From positions 4,092,001 to 4,156,000 of the forward strand of contig OZ038456.1 in NCBI GenBank assembly GCA_964036195.1: a stretch of 64,000 nucleotides of DNA, in the 5' to 3' direction. Positions 55,217-64,000 of this stretch are shown here, piece by piece. A program made the translations under genes and the position numbers. Within the stretch, counting starts at the first letter, position 1; each line of letters starts with the position of its first letter. Source of the stretch: Sphaerolaimus hirsutus (lineage: Eukaryota; Nematoda; Chromadorea; Monhysterida; Sphaerolaimidae). Below the pieces are notes generated by a model. That model searched no databases and was not told the origin of the DNA. It saw only the letters and a program-made list of their open reading frames with translations.

Positions 55217-56320
55217 GATTGATGCCATGACGGGTACATTGCGCCGAATTTCATTCCTCAATCCCCCATGGAATTTTATCATGCATGTGTCACCTCGTTT
55301 TGCATGCCCCATGCCTGGATAGGCGCGCTTTATCAATTTTTCCAAATGTACCGCCCATTCCAGTACCGACGCGCATGATGCTTGTCGTTCGGATTTCGTT
55401 GAATTTTTCCAACGCTAGCATCATATCCTTGTAGTTTAGATCGCGCAATTCTCAGTATCGTGTGTTGAAAATGGCCCTTGCACTGCCTTTCAAAAACAAT
55501 TTTACCAGTTCCGACTGCTGTTGCCTGACATGTCCCTAGGCGTCGAAGTGCTCTTCGGTGGGCTTAACTGCAGCGCCGGGGAAATATCTCCACTCTGCGC
55601 CGCTGTCTCAAGTAGCTCCGCTATGGTGTTTTCAATTACGGGAAATTGATCTGCAGTAGCTCCAAGCTTAGCTGCAATCAAAGGATAATCACGTTGGATT
55701 GACGGCTGCCCTAGAGGCTCGCTGTCACCAACGTATCTGTCTGAACCAACTTCAGAACCTGATCGCACTCCAGGCGATATGGATGAGCTGCCCGCACTCC
55801 ACCCCAATGTCCTTCGAAGCTTAGACCACTTACCTGTCTTTCCTGCTTCCTTTCCTGCAGCTCGTCTGCTTGTCCCAGGCGCTTCTTCTGCTTCTGCGCT
55901 GGACGTTAGCTGCTGTGCCGCTGCCGGTACAGCTGGCGTCTTCCACTGACTAAAACTGTCTGGCGCGGGCCCTGCGCCTCCAACCGTTGATAACCTGATT
56001 ACCGGTGTATCCTTTGCTGTCTGTCCAGACCAGCGTTGACTTTCACTCTCCTCTAGCGCTTCCGGCGCGTCTGTTTCAGGGTTAACCAAATCGTTCGACT
56101 CACTGTCTTCTGCTTGACTCTCAGCTGCAGCGGGTTGTGCGTCCACTTCTTGCCCAGCTTTTCGTTGTCGCGCGCGCCTTCGTGCTTGATTTTGCTTTTC
56201 CAACGCAGCGTGCCAAACTTGTTCTATATTGTCCCCTTGTAAGTCTGCTGGCCCTCTCGATCTCAATTCCCTTTGCCGTGATTCGTTATCCGTGAAGCCG
56301 TTTTTTGTAGAGGCGTTGAT
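55217..56320 (-). pseudogene. gag: copy B Gag N-terminal part with internal deletion
   Basis: Minus-strand frame open from about 56320 to 55502, with no ATG near its beginning (TTG at 56266 is nominal). The charged N-terminal region resembles copy A (EQVWHAAL versus EEVWRAAE). Compared with copy A, roughly 280 residues are missing at about 55510: the Pro/Gly-rich linker and the first half of capsid. Capsid helices follow in a broken frame to 55217, where the nested LTR element interrupts. Confidence 0.7.
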
Positions 56321-56361
56321 CTGGCGCCCCCAACAGAAAACTTAATGACTTGCTTAGGAAA

Positions 56362-56379
56362 CCACTCGCTACGCTACCA
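56362..56379 (-). other. copy B primer binding site
   Basis: The minus strand reads TGGTAGCGTAGCGAGTGG just after the 5' LTR. It is related to the copy A site, but with a weaker match to the initiator Met tRNA end (TGGTAGC only). Confidence 0.6.
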
Positions 56380-56381
56380 GT

Positions 56382-57991
56382 TGTCAGATATTTTACGTTT
56401 TTACTAATTTTACTAGCTTCCGTTTTTTACCACAAAATACGCCACTCGTCGAGTTGCCGCGGCGGAGAATTGTAAATTCCTGGTTGTAATTAAATAAATG
56501 GTTGTTTTAATGGTATGGGGATTTTACACGCAAATCAGGAACAGTGCCAGTACCCCATGGGGTCCTGACAAGTTCCCGAGGACGGACACGGCAACTTACC
56601 AATCCCTTTCGTAATTGCAGCCGGCATTTTAATTCAATTAATCGTTAATAAGCCGTAATTAATAAAATCAAATTAAAATGCAAAGCAGTTAGTATGCTTC
56701 AGGGGGACCAAGTTGAATTTCACGGGAACTTTATTTAGCAATTTAGTCAGAGTCAATTTCACAATAGCACAAGTGAGTCGTAAAGCCTCTAGTGGGTGAA
56801 AAAATGTAAAATCAGTGCGTTTTATAATCACCAGAAATCTACCATATCATCACTGAATACTTCTTCTGAGACACAACAATTAACCGTAATTGAAAGATTA
56901 CAAGGCAAAAACAATGATCACTTGAAAATGAATAATATAGCGTACAAGGCACGGGAAAAATAAGTAAATGCGGGAAAATGACAAAATGCAAAAGTAAAAT
57001 GAACTAATTAGATAAGGGTAACTGTGATTAATCTAAAGTAATTACAGTACAATTAAAATATCTCAGAGGTGAGTGTGATAAACTGGGTTTTTATTCAAAG
57101 GTTACGGTACAATTTAGAACAGGTGGTGTGACACTGGGTTATCACCCCGCGCCACTTTAGGTGAAATATTTTATAGCGTGCCCGACCAAGGCCACTGAAA
57201 GAACGCTCATTGCGGGGGTTTATTCAAGGTTATTTCATTGCCGGGTAAAGGGTTGGAACTTCGGGCAGGAACACATGCTACAAAGACACTAGCACTTTTG
57301 AGTTCACCAATCACCCTGGGTGATGGGAATAATTAATTGGCACTGCTGTGCTCTTCATTTCATACTGTGCTCTACATGTGTCTTGCAGTCGCATGTCGAC
57401 AATAATTGCCGTTTTGCCACTTTTCCGCCCATTACCTAGTCCTAAATAAAAATGCACTTGGTCGGGGAAATTTCTGAATGTTATCTGTCGGGGCGCCAAG
57501 GTGTTTAACAGAGTGGACACCTTTAGCTTAGCGTAAAATTTCAAAGCTTTTCTAACCCATTCTCAAACACTGCACTCTTTTGATCAACTATGTAAGCTAA
57601 TAAAACTTTTAAAAAAATTGGAATAACATGTATAAAAGTACATTCAACCAAAACAGAAGTAATCACTTAACTTAAATGCGGGTAACTTAATTTACTTAAT
57701 TAATGGAATGGGAACTGAAGCAATTAAAATCACATGGGGATAATAACGTAAGTAACGGAAATAAAAAATACTTTCATGGCCGCAGTAGTTTCCATTCGGG
57801 CGTACTGTCCTGGGGCTGCAGCCTCGTTGGCGGATTTTCAGTGCACAGCGAACCTCGCGTTCACTGTGACTTCCCTGTGCACCGCGGGCCGTCATTCGGT
57901 CACACATGGTCGTTTTCGAGTCATCGGAGTGTCTGCACAAAATTGTCATTACATTTTTACACATGATTGGCTAGCCATATTTCCACCTACA
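56382..57991 (-). repeat. copy B 5' LTR
   Basis: 1610-bp partner of 39750-41389, bounded on the right by TSD CTAT at 57992-57995, 18 bp from the kelch exon donor. Confidence 0.92.
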
Positions 57992-58013
57992 CTATAGGTT
58001 AATGCATACTCAC

Positions 58014-58132
58014 GATGGCCATGACCACCAACAGCAATGACTCGGTCATCATTAAATCTGCACATTGCAAACACCCATTTTGTGCCAGGCATTGAGGGGG
58101 CCTGTGCAGATGATCCAGTAATTGCATCATAC
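58014..58132 (-). CDS. kelch-repeat exon
   Basis: 119-bp exon with acceptor ...aatctttcag and a strong donor GTGAGTATG. It enters with 1 nt and exits with 1 nt. Encodes YDAITGSSAQAPSMPG, then KWVFAMCRFNDDRVIAVGGH, a full kelch motif with the double Gly. Phase-matched to the split exon upstream and to 33705-33858 downstream. Confidence 0.85.
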
Positions 58133-58151
58133 CTGAAAGATTTGATAAATA

Positions 58152-58420
58152 CTGTATTTCCTCGGCGGTTCATTCAAGGGGGTGGGTATTTTGAGGAAAT
58201 GTCGTATACCTATTTGGACATACCGTATTTCCTCGAAATATGCCCAGGAGGGTTTATTTGTTCAAAGTGGAAATTTTGAGGGCAGTTAAACGAGGGAGAG
58301 ATTTCGTCGGGAGGGGGGTGGGCGGGTGGGAGTTTTTATTTCGCCAGAAATTTGTTCAACTCCCAGTAATAATTTGTCGTTGTTCACATACTCTGAGGTA
58401 GAAAAATGCAACAATCGATT
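58152..58420 (+). mobile_element. poly-G MITE fragments
   Basis: A short 52-bp relic (58152-58203, ctgtatttcctcgg...gaggaaatgtcg) is followed by a left-end half starting CCGTATTTCCTCGAAATATG at about 58233. It lies in the short intron between the two kelch exons. Confidence 0.55.
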
Positions 58421-59013
58421 TATGCTATGGGGGGATTCATGCTTGGTAATAAGCCTGGAACGCACAAACACCCGTTCCGCACAAAGACCCGTTTCACACA
58501 AATCATCAGTTGTGTGCATAATGGGCAATTGTGCGTGATGGGTTCGATTTTGTGCGTAACAAGCAAATGTGCGGAATGGGTATTTGTGTACACCCTCAGT
58601 AGCAGGTACTAACGTATAGCATGTGTTCAGAAAGGGTTCAGAGTCTAGCAACTGTCCTCCACAAACCAGAGTTGTTAAAAGGTACATACGTTTACTCAAA
58701 AAATACGTGTACGCGAGTACGCGGTAAATACGTTTACTTATACTTTTAGAAAAAGTAACATACTCACATGTACGCGTACGTTTTTGAAGCATACGCATAA
58801 AGAAAATGTATTTCTGAGAATGCAATGTGGAACATATTTATAAGGTGACTACACTCCAATCTACTCTATTTCCTCTAAACCCCCCCCCCCCGGGCGGCGG
58901 GGTTATTTTCTCATAGTGCAAATTTTGAGGGTGGTTAAACAATAACGGGTATTTCGAGGGGGGTTATTACTTCGCCAGAATTATTACTCTCAGTACTGAT
59001 CATTGTTTGTAAC

Positions 59014-60037
59014 CAGGGTTGGCAAAATCTCAGAAAAAAATAAAAATAAAATAAAAATAAAATGGAATATTCAAGAATAAAATAAAATAAAATAAAATGG
59101 AAAATTTAAGAATAAAAATAAAAATTGTATAAAAATTCGTATTTTTGTAAAATTGTATAAAAATTCATATTTTTTGTAAAATTTTATCTTGTTGCTTGAG
59201 TTTCTACCTGTTTATCATGGATCTGGGAGCAGTCCCAAGTGTAAAGTGTCAAATGTCATGTAAAATGTCATGCAAAGTGTCAATTGTCATGACAAATGTA
59301 AGGTAAAGTGTAAATTGTCATGACATGTAAAAATAGAGTATCAATTGTCAAGCAAATTGTGTCCAAATCTTATGTTTTATATCTAAATGTTATGTTTTGT
59401 ATCCAAATTATGTTGTTGTTGAATCCAAATCTTATGTGAACATTTGGATACAAAAACATAAGATTTGGATTCAAAACATACTATGGATACAAAAACACAA
59501 GATTTGGATACACAATTTACACTTTACATGACATTTGTTATGACAATTGCCACTTTGCTTGAAATTTGACATGACACTTGACATTTTGCATGACAATTGA
59601 CACTTTACTTTACATTTGTCATGACAATTGACAAATTCCATTACATTTTACAAATGTGCCCAGCACATTCCACTAGTCCTTCTACTGAAAATGCAAACCA
59701 TTCTTATCAATAATTGTAACTTTACACTTGCAGCTAGCTAACAATACATACTGCATGCAACTTTTGAAGAGTAAGGAAAAAAATTTTCACAGGTTTTTCA
59801 TGTATAGGTCTAATTATAACATTTTTCTGGCCTTGCATGCATGATTCTGATTTTTTGTAAAATTTTTGTACAATTTTTGTAAAATTTTTGTAAAACGTGT
59901 CATTTTATTTTATTAATGACTTTTGGGAATAAAATAAAATAAAATAAAATGAAACAAGAATAAAATAAAACTAAATTAAATTTTTATACAATTTTTATAC
60001 AATTTTACTAAAATGAATTTTTATAAAACCAACCCTG
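59014..60037. mobile_element. hAT-like element CAGGGTTGG, nested
   Basis: 1024 bp, ends CAGGGTTGG / CCAACCCTG, TSD tttgtaac at 59006-59013 and 60038-60045. Flanks are rich in aaataaaataaaa. The core is a foldback of tgtcaattgtcatgaca and ccaaatcttatgttt motifs (about 59230-59650). No ORF. Sister copy at 61460-62332. Confidence 0.88.
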
Positions 60038-60080
60038 TTTGTAACATACGCCGAGGTAGAACAATGCAACAATAAGCACC

Positions 60081-60418
60081 ATAAACCCCCGTTTACCTAG
60101 ATCCGAACGCTTACGAATTTTTGAAAAACGATTCATTCACGGCCCCCCCTAAACTTTTTGGGAAAATTCACCCCATACAAAAGATAGCCCAAAGAGTTGT
60201 CTAAATGATGTATGGTATGCCCCCCAATATAAGGCCGCGTGGGCTGTGTAAACGGCCCACACGGCCTTATATTGGGGGGCATACCATACATCATTTAGAC
60301 AACTCTTTGGGCTATCTTTTGTATGGGGTGAATTTTCCCAAAAAGTTTAGGGGGGGATGTGAATGAATTGTTTTTCAAAAATTTGTAAGCGTTTGGATCT
60401 AGGTAAACGGGCGTTTAT
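60081..60418. repeat. near-perfect 338-bp palindrome
   Basis: Arms of about 155 bp (ATAAACCCCCGTTTACCTAG ... and its complement) with a small loop near 60235-60262, itself palindromic (gtgggc...gcccac). Only a few mismatches, so the element is young or under gene conversion. Probably a foldback MITE. Confidence 0.85.
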
Positions 60419-61062
60419 ATGTACATTGTCTATAGACTATAGACTTATATACTTAAGTACCAATAGAGATGACATAGGTAAACCCTGTTCTAGCGTCACG
60501 CAGTCATTGTTTTAACGTGTCCTCCATTTCACAAAACACAAACTGAACGCTTTGATATTTACGTTCTCGTTACACTCAATTTGGGTGGGGGGGGGGTTCG
60601 ATGGGGGGTCTATTAGGTAATTCATAGTGGCCATTCTGAGGGGGAGGGGTAAATATTTTCGAAAACCTACCCAGTTCTACATATTCTATGAAGAAAAGTG
60701 CTCACTTTTGCATTTTACTGGGAAAAAAATTTGTACTCGCATTTACGCGTACGTACGAGTAAAAAAAAAGTATTTTACGTTTTCTATACTTTGTGATGAG
60801 TAAAAAAAAATACTTTACGTTTACATATACTTTTAAAAAAGTTCAGTAATTCTAACAACTCTGCCACAAACCATGAAAGTGCCTGTGTATCGGTGAATGT
60901 TTGGGTACAGTGATGAATTCACAATCGTCAATTGGACCGTACCTTGGTCATTTATGAGTGCACCGGCAGCCAGCTTCCGATATGTAAACGATGCCGGTAC
61001 GGATGGCAATGTTGTGATTGAATAATCATTTTGGTCGATCCGCATCGCTGCGCCATTGCCAG

Positions 61063-61459
61063 CTGCATAGGGTTGACTTCAAGTCGCCATTGTACCCCAT
61101 TTATTGTGTTACGCGCACAGTTTCATATAGCAAGATTTTTATGGTGGAAGGTGAAGCACAGTGAATGGTCTTCTTCCTTTGGGGCTTTGTGAAGGAGAAC
61201 GTCTCCAGTCCACAGTTTTTTTGAATATGTGAAAATTAAGTTACATGAATGCGTGCTCTCAACATATTTAATGGGGTATTTACATTTATCTACTGCGATG
61301 TCAAATTTGAGCGCTTTTAATTAAAAATTGACATGTTGGGAGCTGTTGAAACTGTGCGCCTGACCCAAGCCACCCGGTACCCACCCATCCAAGCTGTTAC
61401 AGCAGACATCTTTGCACACATGTAAATACAAGAGCTACTAAAGTCACAAATGTCTACAC
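61063..61459. other. intron part between the split kelch exon and the CAGGGTTAG element
   Basis: About 400 bp with no further feature recognised. With the element 61460-62332 removed, the intron 61063-62348 would be close to 410 bp. Confidence 0.5.
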
Positions 61460-62332
61460 CAGGGTTAGCAAAATCTCAGAAAAAAAAAATAATAAAATAA
61501 TAGAAAAATGGAAAATTTATGAATAAAATAAAATAAAATATAAAATTTCAAAATAAAAGTAAAAATTGTATAAAAATTCGAATTTTTGTAAAATTGTATA
61601 CAAATTCATATTTTTGTAAAAATTGTAAAAAAATTCATCTTTTTTGTAAAAAAAATTATTGTGTTGCTTGGGGTTCAACCTGTTTATTTGCGGAACTGGG
61701 ACAGTTCCAAGCCTTATAAAGTGTCAATTGTCATATGAAATGTCATGCAAAGTGTCAATTGTCATGACAAATATAAATTAAAGTGGCAACTGTCAAGCAA
61801 ATCATATCCAAATCTCATGTTTTGTATCCAAATCTTGATGTTGTTTTTGTATCAAATCTTATGTTAACATTAGGATACAAAAACATATGATTTAGATACC
61901 AACAATGTAATATTTGGATACACAATTTATACTTTGCATGACATTTGTCATGACAATTAACACCTTGCATGTTATTTTTACAAATGTGCCAGCACACTAG
62001 TAGTACTTCCACTGACAATGCAAACCATTCATATCAATAATTGTAACTTAACACTTGCAACTAGCTAACAATACCTATTGCATGCAACTTCTGCTAAGTA
62101 ATGGAAAAATTTGTCACACGTTTTTCACGTTTAGGTCTAATTATAACATTTTTCTGGCCTTGCATGCAAGATTCAGATTTTTTTGTAAAATTTCTGTAAA
62201 ATTGGCCATTTTATTATTTTATTAACATTTTGAAATAAAATAAAATAATATAAAATGGAACAATAATACAATTAAAATAAAATACATTTTTATACAATTT
62301 GTATACAAATGATTTTTATAAAACCAACCCGT
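61460..62332. mobile_element. hAT-like element CAGGGTTAG
   Basis: 873 bp, left end CAGGGTTAG, right end CCAACCCGT, TSD gtctacac at 61452-61459 and 62333-62340. Same family as 59014-60037, with a similar foldback core. Confidence 0.82.
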
Positions 62333-62348
62333 GTCTACACACACTCAC

Positions 62349-62501
62349 GTTGAAGAATATAGACTGTGCGATTTATCTTCTCGACAACCATTTCAAGGGC
62401 TGGAGAACTCATCAGAGAGCTGCCGTCGATCACTGTCGATGGCTTGTCTGGCCGCCACTCTTCCCAGTATTTTCCCCATCCCAGTCGAAACAGCCAAAGT
62501 C
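62349..62501 (-). CDS. host exon between CCP and first clear kelch exon
   Basis: 153-bp exon, acceptor ...gtgtgccag, strong donor GTGAGTGT. It enters with 2 nt and exits with 1 nt. Open only in the frame that also fits both neighbours. The end (EMVVEKINRTVYILQ, then PGNGAAMRID in the next exon) resembles the strand pattern of a kelch blade; the beginning (GWGKYWEEWRPDKP) is not recognised. Function inferred from phase and context. Confidence 0.55.
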
Positions 62502-62578
62502 CTGGCACACATGTTTAAATTTTATCACACGGCGCATTGTCTTCAAATTGACAAAAATGACTGGGCAAGCAAACGCAC

Positions 62579-62964
62579 TCGGCTTTGAGCTACAATTGTA
62601 CAAGTGGCTGTGGCTCCAGGGATCAGTCCCAGACCCTGTAAAATGCCCTGAAAAATGTCGAATGTCATGCAAAGTGTCAAAACTCATGTAAAATGGCAAA
62701 CGTACGCTAGATAACGTTTGACGATTTGCATGACATTTGTAATTTTACAGGGCATTTTCAGAGTGTGGGATTGGCTCCAGGAGCCGTTGGGCTGGCACAG
62801 GTGCTGCAGGCTGGCGCTGGTGCGGTCGGCGGCGGTGGTGTTGCGCGCGCAGGTCACAGTCAGCGAGGTGCCGCACGGGTACGCCTGCCACGCGCTGTGC
62901 AGCGACGAGTTGTACACCACGCTCCACGTCGCCCCCAGCTGCTCCGCGTCAGGCGGGAGGCAGG
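62579..62964 (-). pseudogene. sushi (CCP) exon split by a 151-bp foldback element
   Basis: Upstream part 62964-62772 (acceptor ...cccacag) encodes CLPPDAEQLGATW ... PCGTSLTVTC ... LCQPNGSWS, the Cys and Trp pattern of a sushi/CCP module. After the 62621-62771 element the frame continues as HSHLYNCSSKP and ends at donor GTGCGT (62578-62573). With the element and one TSD removed, the exon is 225 bp and phase-consistent with both neighbours. The bases here are unusually GC-rich for the window. As it stands the exon is interrupted. Confidence 0.7.
62621..62771. mobile_element. 151-bp foldback element in the CCP exon
   Basis: Hairpin whose arms start gatcagtcccagaccctgta and end gggcattttcagagtgtggg. 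Flanked by 10-bp duplication tggctccagg (62611-62620; 62772-62781). The arms resemble the cores of 59014-60037 and of the hairpin near 4050-4230. Confidence 0.75.
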
Positions 62965-62972
62965 CTGTGGGC

Positions 62973-63818
62973 AACGATGGGTGAATTCTCAAAATAAAAA
63001 CACTTTCTGTATTTTAAGTTTTTCAAAAATGAATACCTATCTGTGTTTTGAGTTTTTTTCACGAAAAATCTTTTTTTTCACGAGTTTCTGTGTTTTATTT
63101 CTGTTTTTTTTTTTGAAAAAACTTGAGTTTTAATCAAAACACTCAAGTTTGTTGATAAAAACTCAAGTTTTTTAGTAAAAACTCAAGGTTTTTGATAAAA
63201 ACTCAAGTTTTTTGATAAAAACTCAAGTTTTTTTTTGTAAAAACCCGAGTTGTACTATAAAAAGTAGCATTTTACAGCATCTTACTGTTGAAACAGTGGT
63301 TTTCTTATCAAATATTGGTTTTGCATATGTTTTTCATTAGTTCATTGGAGGTAGTTTCAAATGGGTTACCAATACCTTTGACAGCTTGGGAGGTGAGGAG
63401 CCCTCAGCTCAATTGTGTGAGCTAGCAGACCCTGGTGGACACTCCTCAACACTTCGATCACAGTTCCTAATATTGTCAAAACAACCAGGAGATGCGGACA
63501 CCATTATTTTTTGGATACTTTTTCATGGTTAAACTTGGATACAATGTACATATTAACACACTATACATACATGCATACCTTATGTCTGCACATACACACA
63601 TTGTTCAGTTCAAATATTATGCCTTCTATTGCTTGGATAAAAAACTCAAAAAACATTTCCGTATTTTCTGTGTTCCCGTGTTTCCGTGTTCTCCAAAAAA
63701 GAACTCATTTGAGTTTCCGTGTTTTTCAAAATTGTTGAGTTTCCGTGTTTCTGTGTTAAACAAAAACACAGAAACTGAATGAGTTTCCGTATTAAATATG
63801 TGTGTTTTTGCCATCGTT
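62973..63818. mobile_element. AACGATGG-family TIR element at a splice acceptor
   Basis: 846 bp, starts AACGATGG and ends CCATCGTT. 9-10-bp duplication ggctgtggg(c/g) at 62963-62972 and 63819-63828. On the minus strand the duplicated bases contain the splice acceptor cccacag of the CCP exon, so both copies carry an acceptor. Interior is full of aaaactcaagtttt repeats. No ORF. Confidence 0.8.
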
Positions 63819-63882
63819 GGCTGTGGGGCAAGCTGCAGTTGTGACCGCTGTCAAGTGTTTCAGAAACCAGTGTGATAAAAAC

Positions 63883-64000
63883 CTTTGACACAGTGGTCAT
63901 CTAAAATGTTCTTGTCCCAGTCACTGTTATTCATGCATTGCGCAGTCTTCTCAAACACAAACGGCGTCTCTGAGAAGTAGCTGCCACTTTGGCAGGCTCT
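63883..64000 (-). CDS. Cys-rich host exon (partial, cut by window end)
   Basis: Open minus-strand frame with ACQSGSYFSETPFVFEKTAQ, CMNNSDW and DDHCVK, then donor GTTTTT after 63883. Cysteine spacing and a Trp fit the end of a sushi/CCP module. It leaves 1 nt, which with the two entry bases of 62964 makes an Ala codon directly before CLPP, as expected between tandem CCP modules. The ancestral intron was about 63 bp. Confidence 0.65.

Larger units (their letters stand above)
39750..57991 (-). mobile_element. giant Ty3/gypsy-like LTR retroelement, copy B (decayed)
   Basis: Minus-strand element with LTRs 56382-57991 (5') and 39750-41389 (3'), TG...CA ends and TSD CTAT (39746-39749; 57992-57995). 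It has the same gene order as copy A, and proteins about three-quarters identical in the RT region, but unrelated LTRs. The LTR pair differs by a roughly 20-bp indel and a few dozen substitutions, so it is older than copy A. It carries nonsense codons, frameshifts, a gag deletion and a nested LTR element. It sits 18 bp inside the intron after the kelch exon 58014-58132, sense to the host gene. Confidence 0.93.
58667..60863. mobile_element. hAT-like element (CAGAGTTGTTA), containing further insertions
   Basis: Ends CAGAGTTGTTAAAAGG and TTCTAACAACTCTG; 8-bp TSD ccacaaac at 58659-58666 and 60864-60871. Contains a diverged poly-G MITE (about 58860-60660), which in turn holds 59014-60037 and the palindrome 60081-60418. 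No transposase. Confidence 0.85.
58614..61062 (-). pseudogene. kelch exon split by a 2.2-kb hAT insertion
   Basis: Upstream part 61062-60864 (acceptor ...ctatgcag; GNGAAMRIDQNDYSITTLPS ... HRYTGTFMVCG) and downstream part 58666-58614 (GQLLDSEPFLNTCYT, donor GTTAGT). Between them lies the element 58667-60863 with TSD ccacaaac. Without the element and one TSD copy the exon is 244 bp, and its phases fit both neighbours. The insertion falls in the Gly-Gly of a kelch blade. As it stands the exon is interrupted. Confidence 0.8.

Noticed and set aside
56315..56335. TGGCGCCC-like lysine-tRNA primer site on the + strand
   Set aside because: It is on the opposite strand to copy B, is not adjacent to an LTR end, and has an extra CC; a correctly placed primer site exists at 56362-56379.

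Overview
This is eukaryotic, almost certainly metazoan, DNA. Coding sequence occurs as short exons with GT-AG splice sites, there are no operons, and most of the window is transposable elements of several classes. The host exons encode a sushi (CCP) module, kelch repeats and the start of a C-type lectin-like domain. Ancestral introns look short (about 60-480 bp once insertions are removed), which suggests an invertebrate. The species cannot be named from sequence alone.

Host gene. On the minus strand I can chain eight exons whose splice phases agree all the way from 64000 to 1453: 63883-64000 (partial), 62579-62964 (CCP), 62349-62501, 58614-61062 (kelch), 58014-58132 (kelch), 33705-33858 (kelch), 25338-25549 (kelch) and 1453-1607 (lectin-like). 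Two of these exons are split by DNA transposons that left target-site duplications (TSDs), so this copy of the gene is probably broken.

Giant retroelements. Two related Ty3/gypsy-type LTR retrotransposons of about 18-19 kb sit in its introns. Copy A (5297-24312, + strand) has 1.93-kb LTRs that are about 99% identical, with TSD TATG. Copy B (39750-57991, - strand) has about 1.6-kb LTRs and TSD CTAT. Both have the unusual order gag, envelope-like glycoprotein, protease, RT, RNase H, integrase, then a separate UPF1-like superfamily 1 helicase ORF. The envelope-like region is fused in frame to protease and RT. In both copies the RT domain is cut at the same codon by a TTT-TAG-C site that needs a +1 shift. 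Copy A keeps a complete 1336-aa helicase, but its integrase is broken by a G-rich minisatellite and by loss of a catalytic Asp. Copy B is decayed, and its gag is further split by a small non-autonomous LTR element (53440-55212).

Other repeats. Copy A lies inside a TIR element (4815-24447) that itself lies inside a poly-G MITE (4590-24686). hAT-like elements with 8-bp TSDs lie at 29627-30304, 33984-39621 (holding four poly-G MITEs), 34202-35822, 58667-60863, 59014-60037 and 61460-62332. Elements with 10-bp TSDs lie at 3263-4506, 62973-63818 and 62621-62771. Satellites occupy 1-165, 661-872 and 32092-33226. Foldbacks and palindromes are scattered between.

The most interesting object is the helicase- and envelope-bearing retroelement family. 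Its gene order, its conserved recoding-like site inside RT and its lack of an AUG at the gag start are each shared by two divergent copies.
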